Shown piece by piece: positions 54,941 through 64,000 of a stretch of DNA of 64,000 nt. The position numbers and the translations under genes were made by a program. Position 1 is the stretch's first letter, and each line of letters begins with the position of its first letter. The stretch is taken from positions 1,649,702 through 1,713,701 of the forward strand of contig JAGTTD010000019.1 of assembly GCA_018398585.1 (NCBI GenBank). Direction: 5' to 3'. The notes under the pieces are model-generated. The model saw only the letters and a list, made by a program, of their open reading frames with translations. It was not told the DNA's origin and did not search any database. The stretch comes from Simmondsia chinensis (lineage: Eukaryota; Streptophyta; Magnoliopsida; Caryophyllales; Simmondsiaceae).

Positions 54941-57900
54941 ATGGCAAGTTCAGATCTTGAAAGAGGACAATTGAAGAACAGAGGGGCTAAATCCAACTAT
55001 CCATCAACAAATTATGCTTCTGCTTCTTCATCATCCGCTTACTTAGTTGATGATTCAGAGGAGCAATGGATTTCTTGGTTGATTCCCATGCTTGTGGTTG
55101 CTAATGTTGCGGTGTTCATCGTGATCATGTATATTAATAACTGTCCCAAGAGATTTGATGATAATAAGTGCGTTGCTAGGTTTCTTGGGAGGTTCTCCTT
55201 TGAGCCCTTGAATGAGAATCCACTGTTTGGGCCTTCATCACAAACGTAAATTTCTCTTCTTTTGATGCTTATTGTATGTTGTTTAATTTTGGGTTTGATT
55301 TGGTTGTTGAAATTTGGGTTTAATTTGGTGGTTTTTTGGGTGTTGATTAGGTAATTTCGGGTTAATTTTGCTTTTTAGGAGGTTTGATAAAGGACCCTTC
55401 AAATTTAGTTATATTATGAGTATCACTTATTACAGAAATAGTAATCTAAAGTATTATAAATATATATGTACACGCATAATTTAAAGAGACACATGTGCTA
55501 GACGACACTACAATATTATTTGAGATATATTTAAACTAACCTGACACCTCAGTTGCCAATAATAGCCACGATGAAAACTTGCTTTATGCTACTAAAATCT
55601 CGGGGCCAAACTTTTGTGGATTTTGTTAGAATTTTGTTCATTTTGCTATGAACTGGGGGCCTTTTTGTGGCAAAATTGGATTACTTATTGGTGCCAATTT
55701 GGATCTGGGTGTGGTTTTTAAGTGGATTTGGATGGAATTGGGTGTTTCTTGTTTGATCTGATGTATGTTGATTTCATTTTCTGCATATTAAGATGTGGGT
55801 ATCCCCTGATTATTTGAAGATGTACCTCCAATATTTGAGTTGTCTATGTCTGCTTCGAGATCTGTTTCTAGGCTATTTGGTAGAGTGTTTTCATTTCTAT
55901 GCACTTATTTGATTGAACCATTAATATCTAGTTGAGTTATATTATTTAATGAATACATTTTTGTTTACACCATAAGTGGTCTGTATTTTAATTTAGTCAC
56001 TGTATTTTTAATTTTGTCAATCTAATTGGATGAGTTTAAATTTGGTTAATGAGTAAGTTTGTATTGAGTCACTTACATTTGAAATGACTAGACTGTTAAA
56101 GAATAGTCACTAGCTTGAACTTTAATTTTCAGTATAGAACTAAATTCAAACAAACTATATAGGGATTCAACTGATATATACAAATTAAAGGATTGAATCA
56201 ACACAAACATAATATACAAAATATGAGAATCATTACAGTAAATAACCTTTTTTATCTACACTATTTGTTGGTGGGTGGCTCTCCCAATAATGAAGTCTAA
56301 AGGTAAAATATTTATGAATCATTCATTTAGTTTTTGAGGGTAATAATTGATAAAAACGCCCAATAATCACAGTTTTTCTTGTGAACTTAAAGATTAATTA
56401 TTACTATTTCTTGACCTTGGCATTGCTTTAACTTGAAGGTTCTGGATGCCTACCGTAGTTTGATTGAAGGTGATAGGTTAGGCATAGATGCTTTTATATG
56501 TGGGTCTTTATTCTTTCCCAAAAATGGAATTTGTGCTGTATCATTACAGCAGATAGTGTTATAGTCCATCCTAAAACCGAGCATAACAAATAACTGCTCG
56601 TTTTTGCTTACAGTGTTTGTTACGAACCAAATTTTTTGACAGTAAAATAGTAGAAATCAGAGAGGGAGCAATAGAAATCACGAGAGAGCAGGGGGATTAG
56701 AGAGAAATTAGGGGAGGGAGAGAGAAATGTAAGACAGGAGGGGGCAATTTTCGTTTCTTGTCTATATATATACATATAAAAGTAAAGACTTAAACGTAAG
56801 TATAAAAAAAGATCTAACTCTTAATATAAGAAAAATAATAGTGTGAAGAGTGAAAATCTATGAACTTTAAATTTGTTCTACCTTTTTGGTAATTGAACCT
56901 GGATCCCGAGTTTTATGATTGAATCATAAGGATTGGAAACACTTGAAGGGGTTGTAATCCAAATTGCTTCCTTCTTGTTTTCTCAGTTTTAGCATAAGAT
57001 TCCTCCTAAGCATCCTAGCATTCTGCTAATGAATTACTTTTTTAAAATTATACCATAGTTTTTAATCTTCAACTTGACCATGTGAGAAATATAAAAGATC
57101 CTTTCTGGCTTCTTTTGTGTCTGATGATTCAGTTAAATATTGAGAGCAGTCACAGTTTTTGAGGTCAAATCTATTATGTTATTTCTCTGTAGATTTGTCC
57201 ATATGGTTTTCTTATTTTATATCATTATAAATTTATATGCACGCACACATTTGTTTGCATGATAACTCAAGAAAGATTATTTCTTTACGGGGGCTTGTAT
57301 GGTATCGTTTTTTTTATTTGTAGTCTTTAGTTTTCAGAAAATAAAACCGAGGAAACGTTTTTTCTTGTTTTTAGTTTTTTGTTATTGGTTTTTCACTTAG
57401 ACTAGAAAATTATTGAAAAGAAAGAAAAGTTGTTTCAAAAATATGGTTTTTAAGATTGAAAAACAAAAAAAAATTGTAAACAGAGAACAATAACAAGCTG
57501 GCCCTAACTTTTTCAAAAGGTTTATTGTGCGTTCTTGAAGGAGCCATTGCTTTCTTGGTGCATGGATCACATTTTTAAACACAATTTGAAGAGGGATAAT
57601 GGTAGAACAATTAATGGAGAAATTGGAAATTAAATAAGTAAATGAATTAAGTAAAGTGGGACAAATATACTGAAATGAGATGCATGTTTGTTTCTGTGTT
57701 GAAGATTGGAAAAGATGGGTGCTCTGAAGTGGTACAAGATAGTGCATCAGCATCAGGGATGGAGACTCATCACTTGTATCTGGTTGCATGCCGGTATCAT
57801 TCACCTTCTTATTAACATGTTGAGCCTCATCTTCATCGGTATTCGCCTTGAACAGCAATTTGGCTTTGGTAAATCACATTGTTGCCTGTTTACGCTCTAC

Positions 57901-60681
57901 GTTGTCTCTCACTTTCATGCTGTTGCAGGGTGTAAATGATCTGAGAAAGCAAGCTGGCTCAATAAGGCTCAGCTCGTTTTGAACTCAAGATGAGTTGAGC
58001 CGGCTGTTTTGGTTGAACAAGCAAAGCTTGGGCTTGTTAGCTCATGCCTTTAAATTAGACTTTATGAATCACTTCAAAAATGCAGTCTAGATTTGCTTAA
58101 ATGAGCCATTATCAACCTAAATAAGCCAAGCTCTAGCTTACACTAGCCCAAACGAGGCAAGTTTATCCAGGAGTACTTTGAGGTGGGTTCAAGCTGAATA
58201 AAGCCAAACCGAGCTATGGCAGCTTAAACTTCCAACTTTAGCCTGCTTTGACCTTGTATCACGTGGAGTAAAACATTGATGAGTCTAGCTTGAACTTGAT
58301 GAGCTTGTACTCAGCTCGGCGCACACCTCTAAACTTTTGCTGCTGACCTGATTATGCCAGCATTATTCTTTCTAAATTCTGCAGTTAGGATTAGGCCTGG
58401 GGACTCGTGCCTTGAGTTAGCCTAATTGAATCAACTCTAGCTCTAGCGCAAATGGCCCAAGATGAGCTGAGTTTAGCTAGGAGCACCTTGAGTTGCGTTT
58501 GAGCTCAACAAAGTGGAACCGAGTTATGACAAGCCCAACTTGAGCTCAAAGTTCCAAGTTTAGCCCGCTTCAACCGCATATCAATCAGAGCAAAATATTG
58601 GTGAATCGAGCCTCAGACTTGATAAGCTTGACTTTGCTTGCCTGATGCCTCTAAACACAAGTATTTCTGTTTACCTGACTATGGAAGTAATATTCTTCCT
58701 AAAATTGTCCAGTTAGGATTGGGATAATGTACCTGTTATCTGGATTTGGTGGGAGCATACTGTCATCTCTTTTCATCAAAAACAACATCTCTGTTGGCGC
58801 CTCGGGTGCTCTGTTCGGCCTGCTTGGAGCCATGCTCGCGGAGCTTATCACAAACTGGACGATGTACACAAACAAGGTAACTGTTGTAAACGAATCATTT
58901 GCCTCATATTCGTTGCTGAATCTTATTTAGGCTCCATTTGGTTCGAAGGAAAATGTTTTCCTTATAGAAAATATTCTTGGTTACAAGTCTTTTATTTTTC
59001 TTAAAATCATTTGTCTTTCTAACTAAAGAAACGATGTCATTTTATAATTTATGTGGTTTAAGCTTATTAAGTTGAGGTTGAAGTAAGATATATAACGTGA
59101 GACCACCGCAGAATATGTTTTTCCCTCCTTGTAGGAGATGTTCCCCCTTTCATCGAGCGCAAGTCAATTCCCTTTCAACGGAGGAAAATATTTTTCATAT
59201 TTGTGGTTGTTACTTTCGGTTTTGAGGAGGTCACATGCTCTATGCTGCGGACTAGCCTCTTAGGTTGGGGGTCCTCGGAAACAACTTCTCTTCAGGGCAG
59301 CCCCCTGAAGGGGGAAGGCTGCGTATATCTACCCCCTCCAAACCCTGCTTTTGCGGGAGCCCTTGCAGGCACTGGGTTTGTTGTTGTTGTTGTTGTACTT
59401 TCGGTTTTGAGGCTGTCTTTGCTCTGCAAGTGTTTGATTTTGCTTAAAATGTTGTGGATTTTCTTTTCTCCTTACAATTCCTGGTACTTTTTATTGCTGA
59501 CCTTGAAGCAGGACATACTCCAACTACAGCCAATAAGTAAACTCCTCATATTTTTGTTAAAAACCAAATCCAAAAACAAAAAATAAACCAAAAACCCGAA
59601 AATTTCATCTCCTAAACCTATTTATTTAGTTTCTCAAAAATAAAGAAATTGTAAATAAAAAATGATACTAAACATGCCCTTAGAAAATGTGGTCAAAAAG
59701 ATCCATTCTTCAAGGGTTTTTTTTGGGAAAAACAGTTTTGCCTAGCTTTCTTCTTTTTGTACTAAAAGTCGGAAAAAAAAATATTCCCTCGTTACGTGAG
59801 TTTTCATTTATAAGTAAGAGGCTTGTTTTCTGTGTTTCCTAAACTTTTTGAGTGTTTGTATAGGCTGCAGCACTGCTCACACTACTGTTTGTGGTTCTCA
59901 CCAACCTAGCAGTCGGAATCTTGCCTCATGTCGATAACTTTGCACACATTGGTGGGTTTCTTACTGGGTTCCTCCTAGGGTTCGTGTTGCTTCCCCGCCC
60001 TCAGATCGGGTGGCTGACGAGCCAGACGCTCCCCGGTAACGTTGGTCTGAAATCCAAGTACAAGGTTTATCAATACGTGCTCTGGGTTCTTTCCCTGGTT
60101 CTGCTTATTGCTGGGTGAGTCTTGATATCTTAATTTCATTTCATCACTTACGACTCTTTTGTTGTATATATTAAAATAACAGGGTATCTAGGGGATAAAT
60201 GTTTAAATCTCAACGTACTTAAGTAAAATTTTTCCTTTTTGATATAATTACCAAGGTAACCGAAACTAATTGATATTCAACATTTGTATGTTTTAGATCC
60301 ACTTTTTTGAAACCCACCGTGACTATGTGAGATTTTTTTTTTTTTTTTCCCCAGAAATCCTTTTTGTAAAAGTCACTTTTGTGAGAAACATTACTTTTTT
60401 ACTTTTGTGTAAAACAGACAAATAACTTCTACTTTTACTTAGAACACTTTCCTTTTTTGGCCAAACATGCTTAAATTATGTAAATGGTACTTTCTGTAGG
60501 GGGGAAAAAAAGAAATAATCTTGACCAAACAGACTCTAATTATGATATTTTGTGGAAACGTCGGTGCAGGTTCACGGTGGGATTGGTGATGCTGTTCAAG
60601 GGAGATAACGGATACAACCACTGCCATTGGTGCCGTTACCTCAGCTGTGTCCCAACCAACAAATGGAAATGTGATGTATAA
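54941..60681 (+). CDS. Rhomboid-like intramembrane serine protease (RBL)
   Basis: Coding exons 54941-55245, 57705-57868, 58713-58876, 59864-60114 and 60570-60681 give 996 nt, 331 aa, phases consistent. The protein is predicted to cleave membrane proteins within the bilayer in the secretory pathway. A Ser-rich N-terminus precedes the first membrane helix (residues ~46-66, [18 protein letters not shown]). The family block [20 protein letters not shown] holds the conserved His and Asn of helix 2. The nucleophile is Ser187 in [10 protein letters not shown] and the general base His239 in [12 protein letters not shown], so it is predicted to be active. The Cys-rich tail ([12 protein letters not shown]) is typical of plant RBL1-RBL5-type proteins. 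Introns carry a MITE, GAGCTC-type repeats and a full Au-type SINE. Which RBL it corresponds to is not decided. Confidence 0.92.
57291..57504. repeat. MITE of the GGGCTTGTTTGG family in RBL intron 1
   Basis: GGGCTTGTATGGTATCG at the left mirrors GAACAATAACAAGCTGGCCC at the right. TAA follows at the right; the left has TTAC. Confidence 0.6.
57926..58330. repeat. GAGCTC/AGCTTG-rich repeat in RBL intron 2
   Basis: It begins CAGGGTGTAAATGATC and ends GCTCGGCGCACACCTCTA. It is full of GAGTTGAGCC/AAGCTTGGGC units. Confidence 0.5.
58396..58652. repeat. Second GAGCTC/AGCTTG-rich repeat in RBL intron 2
   Basis: It parallels the previous copy (GAGTTATGACAAGCCC, GAGCTCAAAGTTCC, TTTAGCCCGCTT) and ends CTGATGCCTCTAAAC. 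A local partial duplication of the first copy is possible: both are followed by the same 'aagtatt/ctgacctgattatg' type phrase. Confidence 0.45.
59228..59395 (+). repeat. Au-type SINE with 17-bp target duplication in RBL intron 3
   Basis: 168 bp: AGGTCACATGCTCTATGC, CTTAGGTTGGGGGTCCTCGG, AGGGCAGCCCCCTGAAGGGG, AAGGCTGCGTATAT, CCCTGCTTTTGCGGGAGCCC, and GGCACTGGG followed by (TTG)6. Direct repeats TACTTTCGGTTTTGAGG lie at 59211-59227 and 59396-59412. This is the best-preserved reference copy in the window. Confidence 0.88.
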
Positions 60682-61830
60682 AACTCGCTTTTTTATGATA
60701 TGTACTTAGAACTTTATTATTTTTTATATTTTATGTTTTGTAAATTGGTTATTACATAGTTTAAGGGCTTGAAAAATATTCATTGTTCATCTCTTATTTC
60801 TTCACTGATCTTTCTGAGGGGCATGTTTGGCTTCACGAAAATGGTGGTTATATAGGGATAGTAATGGGCTAGGTAAAACTTGTTATCTGTTAGTATATGT
60901 GAGTACGGGTCTAATTGAGCTGATATCAGGTATGAGTATAGTACATGGGAAAATACCCATCACAGGTATGTTGTATCTGTCCTGTACCTGCCACAACTAC
61001 TCCACGATTCGCTTTGCTGTATTAAAAATACTTTAATTTGATTAACTATACCCAAAATACTTAAATATCACTAACCGTTACCGAAGAGATTGGTTGTTTA
61101 ATTTTTGGTAAACTGGTTATTTGGTTTAGTTATTTCGATTATCTGATACCCAAAAACAAATAATCCGACCCTCCCTTAATGTTATATGATGTATTATCAT
61201 TAATGGTTTGTGTGCATCCAAAATGGATTAAAGTGCAATATACACAATAAACCATAAGCACATAGTTATATCATAAAAAGTTGAAAGTATGATACTTATA
61301 CTCAAAACAAGATGTGGGTATACAGGTAGAAGTATGTGGTAGCAAAGTAGTGCTTAGCAAGTTGTTTGTTGATCAGTAGTTTGATAGTAGTGGGTCACGG
61401 GAACTCTAGGTTAAGAGATGTATGTTAGGGAAAAAAAGCTAGCGTTACAGTCTAGTTGAACTGCCGTATAGCTTAATACAATTTACAATTAAAAAGAGTA
61501 TTGTTTTAAAAAAATATACTTTACTAAACAAACTTAATATTAATGCATAGTAATGTAATAAGAAATGCACATATATATACATTCTTTCGGTAAATTGGTT
61601 AGAAAAAAATTATATATTCCTATTGTCCTCAATATTGTATAATGATTATGCCACGATTAACCTCACTGAAAATTTAGTACAGCTAAAGTTACCCCATAAA
61701 AAAAAAAAAAAAAAAAAAAAAAAACTTATAAACCGTACTAAAAATTGCATATTGACTCATGCAGCACGTGCAGAGACAAAAAAAAAAATAAAAAAAAAAA
61801 TAAATAAATGAAGGAAAAACTGTGTTTAAG
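60682..61830. other. Spacer between the RBL gene and the tRNA
   Basis: It contains the RBL 3' UTR, a TACCCATCACAGG-bearing repeat (about 60830-61200) and A-runs (61699-61725, 61779-61800). No coding signal is supported. Confidence 0.4.
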
Positions 61831-61904
61831 TGGCGTCGCCCAGACTCGAACCGGAGACCTTCAGTGTGTTAGACTGACGTGATAACCAACTACACCACGA
61901 CACC
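61831..61904 (-). tRNA. tRNA-Val (AAC)
   Basis: The 74-nt minus-strand sequence folds as a complete cloverleaf. The acceptor GGTGTCG pairs with CGACGCC (one G-U); box A is TGGTGTAGTTGG and box B GGTTCGAGTC. The anticodon loop is CTAACAC with anticodon AAC. The discriminator is A, and no CCA is encoded. A TTTTT terminator lies about 12 nt downstream (61814-61818). It appears functional. Confidence 0.93.
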
Positions 61905-62624
61905 TTTGGTGCTGTCGGAGTCAAAACTAAAATTATTCAATTCTGCTGCACCAATTGCATTCTTGTTTTTGTTGAGATCCATACAATGATAGATCTTATT
62001 TTATATCTCTCCCCTTTTCTGATAGGGATTTAAAGAAACATGAGTATGATGGTATAAAACAAGAACTAAATATTATGTGTTTGATAATATAAATTTTTTA
62101 TATTAGTGTATGCCAATCCTACCCGACACTTGAGATTGAATGATAACACTTCGTTAGAGGTGAGATGATTTATAAGGTTTAGGAAGGGTTGCCTTCTTAT
62201 GTAATCCAATGAAATATTTTATTCTGCCTTATTAAAAAAAGCGGGGACTTGTGATGAGATTATCAAACTTGTCTCATCACAGGTCAAACCCATTACAGAC
62301 TCGTGATGCATCTGTAACAGGTTAGATACGGGTTAGGGGTAGGTCCTGGGTCAAGGTACGAGTTGGGCTAGGTCAGGTCAAGTTCAGGAATTTATTTCCA
62401 CTCGTGACTCAACCTGCTATAGTAGACGGGTCAACGTGGGCTGACCACCAACTTGGCAAAACGGGTTGGGTTTGTACTTTCATGGGTCGAACCGGATCGA
62501 GTCACATTGGGCAACAGTAATTGCCATAGCTAGAAACTCATTCAAGCTTGATGAACTCTCCACACCTTTGACACTACCCACCAACCCAACATTCTCATCA
62601 CTTAACTATTCATCTATATTTCTT
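61905..62624. other. Spacer and promoter side of the nsLTP-like gene
   Basis: 62250-62520 is GGGTC-rich and has short inverted motifs (CTCATCACAGGTC and GTGATGAGATTATC), probably a transposon remnant. No ORF is supported. Confidence 0.35.
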
Positions 62625-62632
62625 TATATAAA
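62625..62632 (+). promoter_or_regulatory. TATA box of the nsLTP-like gene
   Basis: TATATAAA lies 74 bp before the last base preceding the ATG. Transcription would start near 62660, giving a leader of about 45 nt. Confidence 0.6.
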
Positions 62633-62705
62633 TCGCACTCCTTTATCAATTAATTTATAATTCATCCACCCACTTTACTGTTTCAAATTTGACTCGAAAC
62701 TCAAA

Positions 62706-63074
62706 ATGACCTGCAAATCAAGCACCGCAACTTGCACGGCTGTGGTGGCGCAGATCTTCATGTTACTGTCCTGCGCCACTGCAGCAGCCGTGGACTGTGC
62801 CACCGTGGCAGAGCTTGTGTCGTCGTGCTCGGTGTTCATAAGGTACGGGTCGCCGGACCCTCGGCCAGGGTCCCCGTGTTGCGACGCCGTTTGGAGCCTG
62901 AACAACCTGGGGGACACCGTGGACAGCCGCCGTGGAACGTGCCGGTGTATAGTGGGACTTATCACCGCCGTGTACGACCCCAACGCCACTGCCATTGCCG
63001 CCCTGCCGGGGTTTTGTGGGGTGTCGCTGGGGTTCACCATTGATCCCAATGTGAACTGCAACAAGTTAGTGTGA
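62706..63074 (+). CDS. Secreted nsLTP-like 8-cysteine protein
   Basis: Single exon, 122 aa. A signal peptide (residues ~1-28: hydrophobic AVVAQIFMLLSCATAAA) precedes the eight-cysteine motif of the prolamin superfamily. Spacing is C-X9-C-X16-CC-X19-CXC-X22-C-X13-C, which fixes four disulfides around a lipid-binding pocket. Such proteins act in the apoplast in cuticle, pollen-wall or defence roles. No GPI-anchor tail is present: the protein ends at NCNKLV shortly after the last Cys. Codon use is far richer in G and C at third positions than in the other genes here. A TATA box sits upstream. The subfamily is not decided; from memory a family member also sits next to HDG7 in Arabidopsis. Confidence 0.88.
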   Translation: MTCKSSTATCTAVVAQIFMLLSCATAAAVDCATVAELVSSCSVFIRYGSPDPRPGSPCCDAVWSLNNLGDTVDSRRGTCRCIVGLITAVYDPNATAIAALPGFCGVSLGFTIDPNVNCNKLV

Positions 63075-64000
63075 TACATATACTACAAGCAAAGCAAAGA
63101 TCCAGTGCATTTGTTTTTGACAAATGAAATATAAATTTTATATCTTAAAGTAACTTTTAAATTATTGTATAAATATAACTTTATCTATATGTATAAAGTT
63201 ACTTATAACATAATATATGATGCATAAAAATAAATGTACTAGATTGTTAACCACTATACTGTTATTTAATTTCTATTTTCTTTTTATTTTGAACCTAATA
63301 AAATGGGGCCTTATGATGTAGTTAAAGACGAAGAAAATTAGATTGATTATTCTCTCCAGATCTAACATAACAGAAATTTGGGGAGGGAATAAAGCAAATG
63401 TTGGGAGGGGGAGAGAGATTCACTTTTTAATATTCATTACGATATTTTGTATATACCCTAATGATTTTTTATAATAAAATTGGGGAGAAAATCACTAAAA
63501 CTTTAGTTACTAAAGAAAAAAAAATGTCTATATTACCACTAAAATAAAACTATTTATTAAAATATTACTAAGTCATATATCATGCACTTGGACTAATTTA
63601 TTTTTCCTACAATACCTTGCTTTGGATTGATCAAGACTCCATGCTATTTGCTTTTATTGTACATCAGTGTTTGTAATTGAAGACTACAATATATAGTAAA
63701 GAATGTGTAATATACGTAATAAAAGTGAACCACATATTAATTGCTACTGTAAAGTGTGCTTAAATTGCTTGAGACACCTCTTTGCCATAAAAGTGTCCCA
63801 GTTCAAAAATGCTTTGAACCTCTGTAATATTGGATATGGATAGGCTTTGACTCGCCGGACTACTTATTTACTCACATTAATTCTTAATAAATTTGATCAA
63901 ATTATAGGTACATTTGCCTGAAAAATTTTTAATCTTTTACTTCTACTTCTGCTTGAATATAGAAAAAATAACTTTGATTAAAAATCCCTTTCTTTTAAAG
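63075..64000. other. Downstream AT-rich sequence
   Basis: It contains the nsLTP 3' UTR and AT-rich spacer. I see no gene, RNA or clear repeat ends. Confidence 0.4.

Noticed and set aside
59203..59586. 127-residue plus-strand frame
   Set aside because: It translates the SINE and its flank (the GC-rich body and TTG tail) inside an RBL intron.
1..64000. CRISPR arrays, prokaryotic operons or endogenous viral genes
   Set aside because: The TTG, TA and GAGCTC repeats are microsatellites or transposons. No spacer-repeat pattern, operon layout or viral coat/movement genes were seen; all reverse transcriptases are Ty1/copia.

Overview
This is a nuclear DNA window from a flowering plant, almost certainly a eudicot. 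The evidence is GT-AG introns in AT-rich intergenic DNA, plant-only gene families (HD-ZIP class IV, PORR, plant-type rhomboid, 8-cysteine nsLTP), Ty1/copia elements primed by initiator tRNA-Met, plant SINEs and MITEs, and a plastid-derived insertion. No species can be named from sequence alone.

I resolve seven protein genes and one tRNA. From left to right they are: a CTF8-like replication/cohesion factor (+, 1978-4141, 3 coding exons, non-coding first exon); an ARF-related GTPase of the ARFRP1 type (-, 5233-10138, 6 coding exons); an intronless TMEM161-like membrane protein (+, 14854-16248); an intronless PORR-domain organellar RNA-splicing protein (-, 19879-21291); an HD-ZIP IV START homeodomain protein of the ANL2/HDG7 clade (-, 28230-35543, 8 coding exons); a rhomboid-like intramembrane protease (+, 54941-60681, 5 coding exons); tRNA-Val(AAC) (-, 61831-61904); and a secreted nsLTP-like protein (+, 62706-63074). 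The set CTF8 / ARFRP1 / TMEM161 / HDG7-like / nsLTP-like resembles, from memory, the order on Arabidopsis chromosome 5 around At5g52160-At5g52220. This would be a conserved block expanded here by transposons. The genes do not form a common pathway.

The space between and inside the genes is mostly transposon-derived. There are two Ty1/copia elements. An older one (22145-26934) is nested inside a SINE. A younger one (42398-48532) has two 988-bp LTRs differing at about nine sites, yet its coding region is broken. There are at least eight Au-type SINE fragments with (TTG)n tails, three SINE copies with a 5S-rRNA-derived head joined to an Au-type body, tRNA-derived SINEs, a Tourist-like MITE family with TAA target duplications, a GAGCTC/AGCTTG-rich repeat seen about seven times (mostly in introns), and two larger TIR elements. 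Every long intron of the HD-ZIP gene holds at least one insertion.

The observations most worth a second look are the 5S-headed SINE family, an intact plastid rpl33 reading frame lying antisense in a CTF8 intron, a CTF8 upstream ORF whose stop overlaps the main start as TGATG beneath an E2F-type site, a 30-bp ultra-truncated SINE insertion, and paired near-perfect palindromes at 17086-17177. Coordinates of spliced genes span first to last coding base; exons are listed in the evidence.
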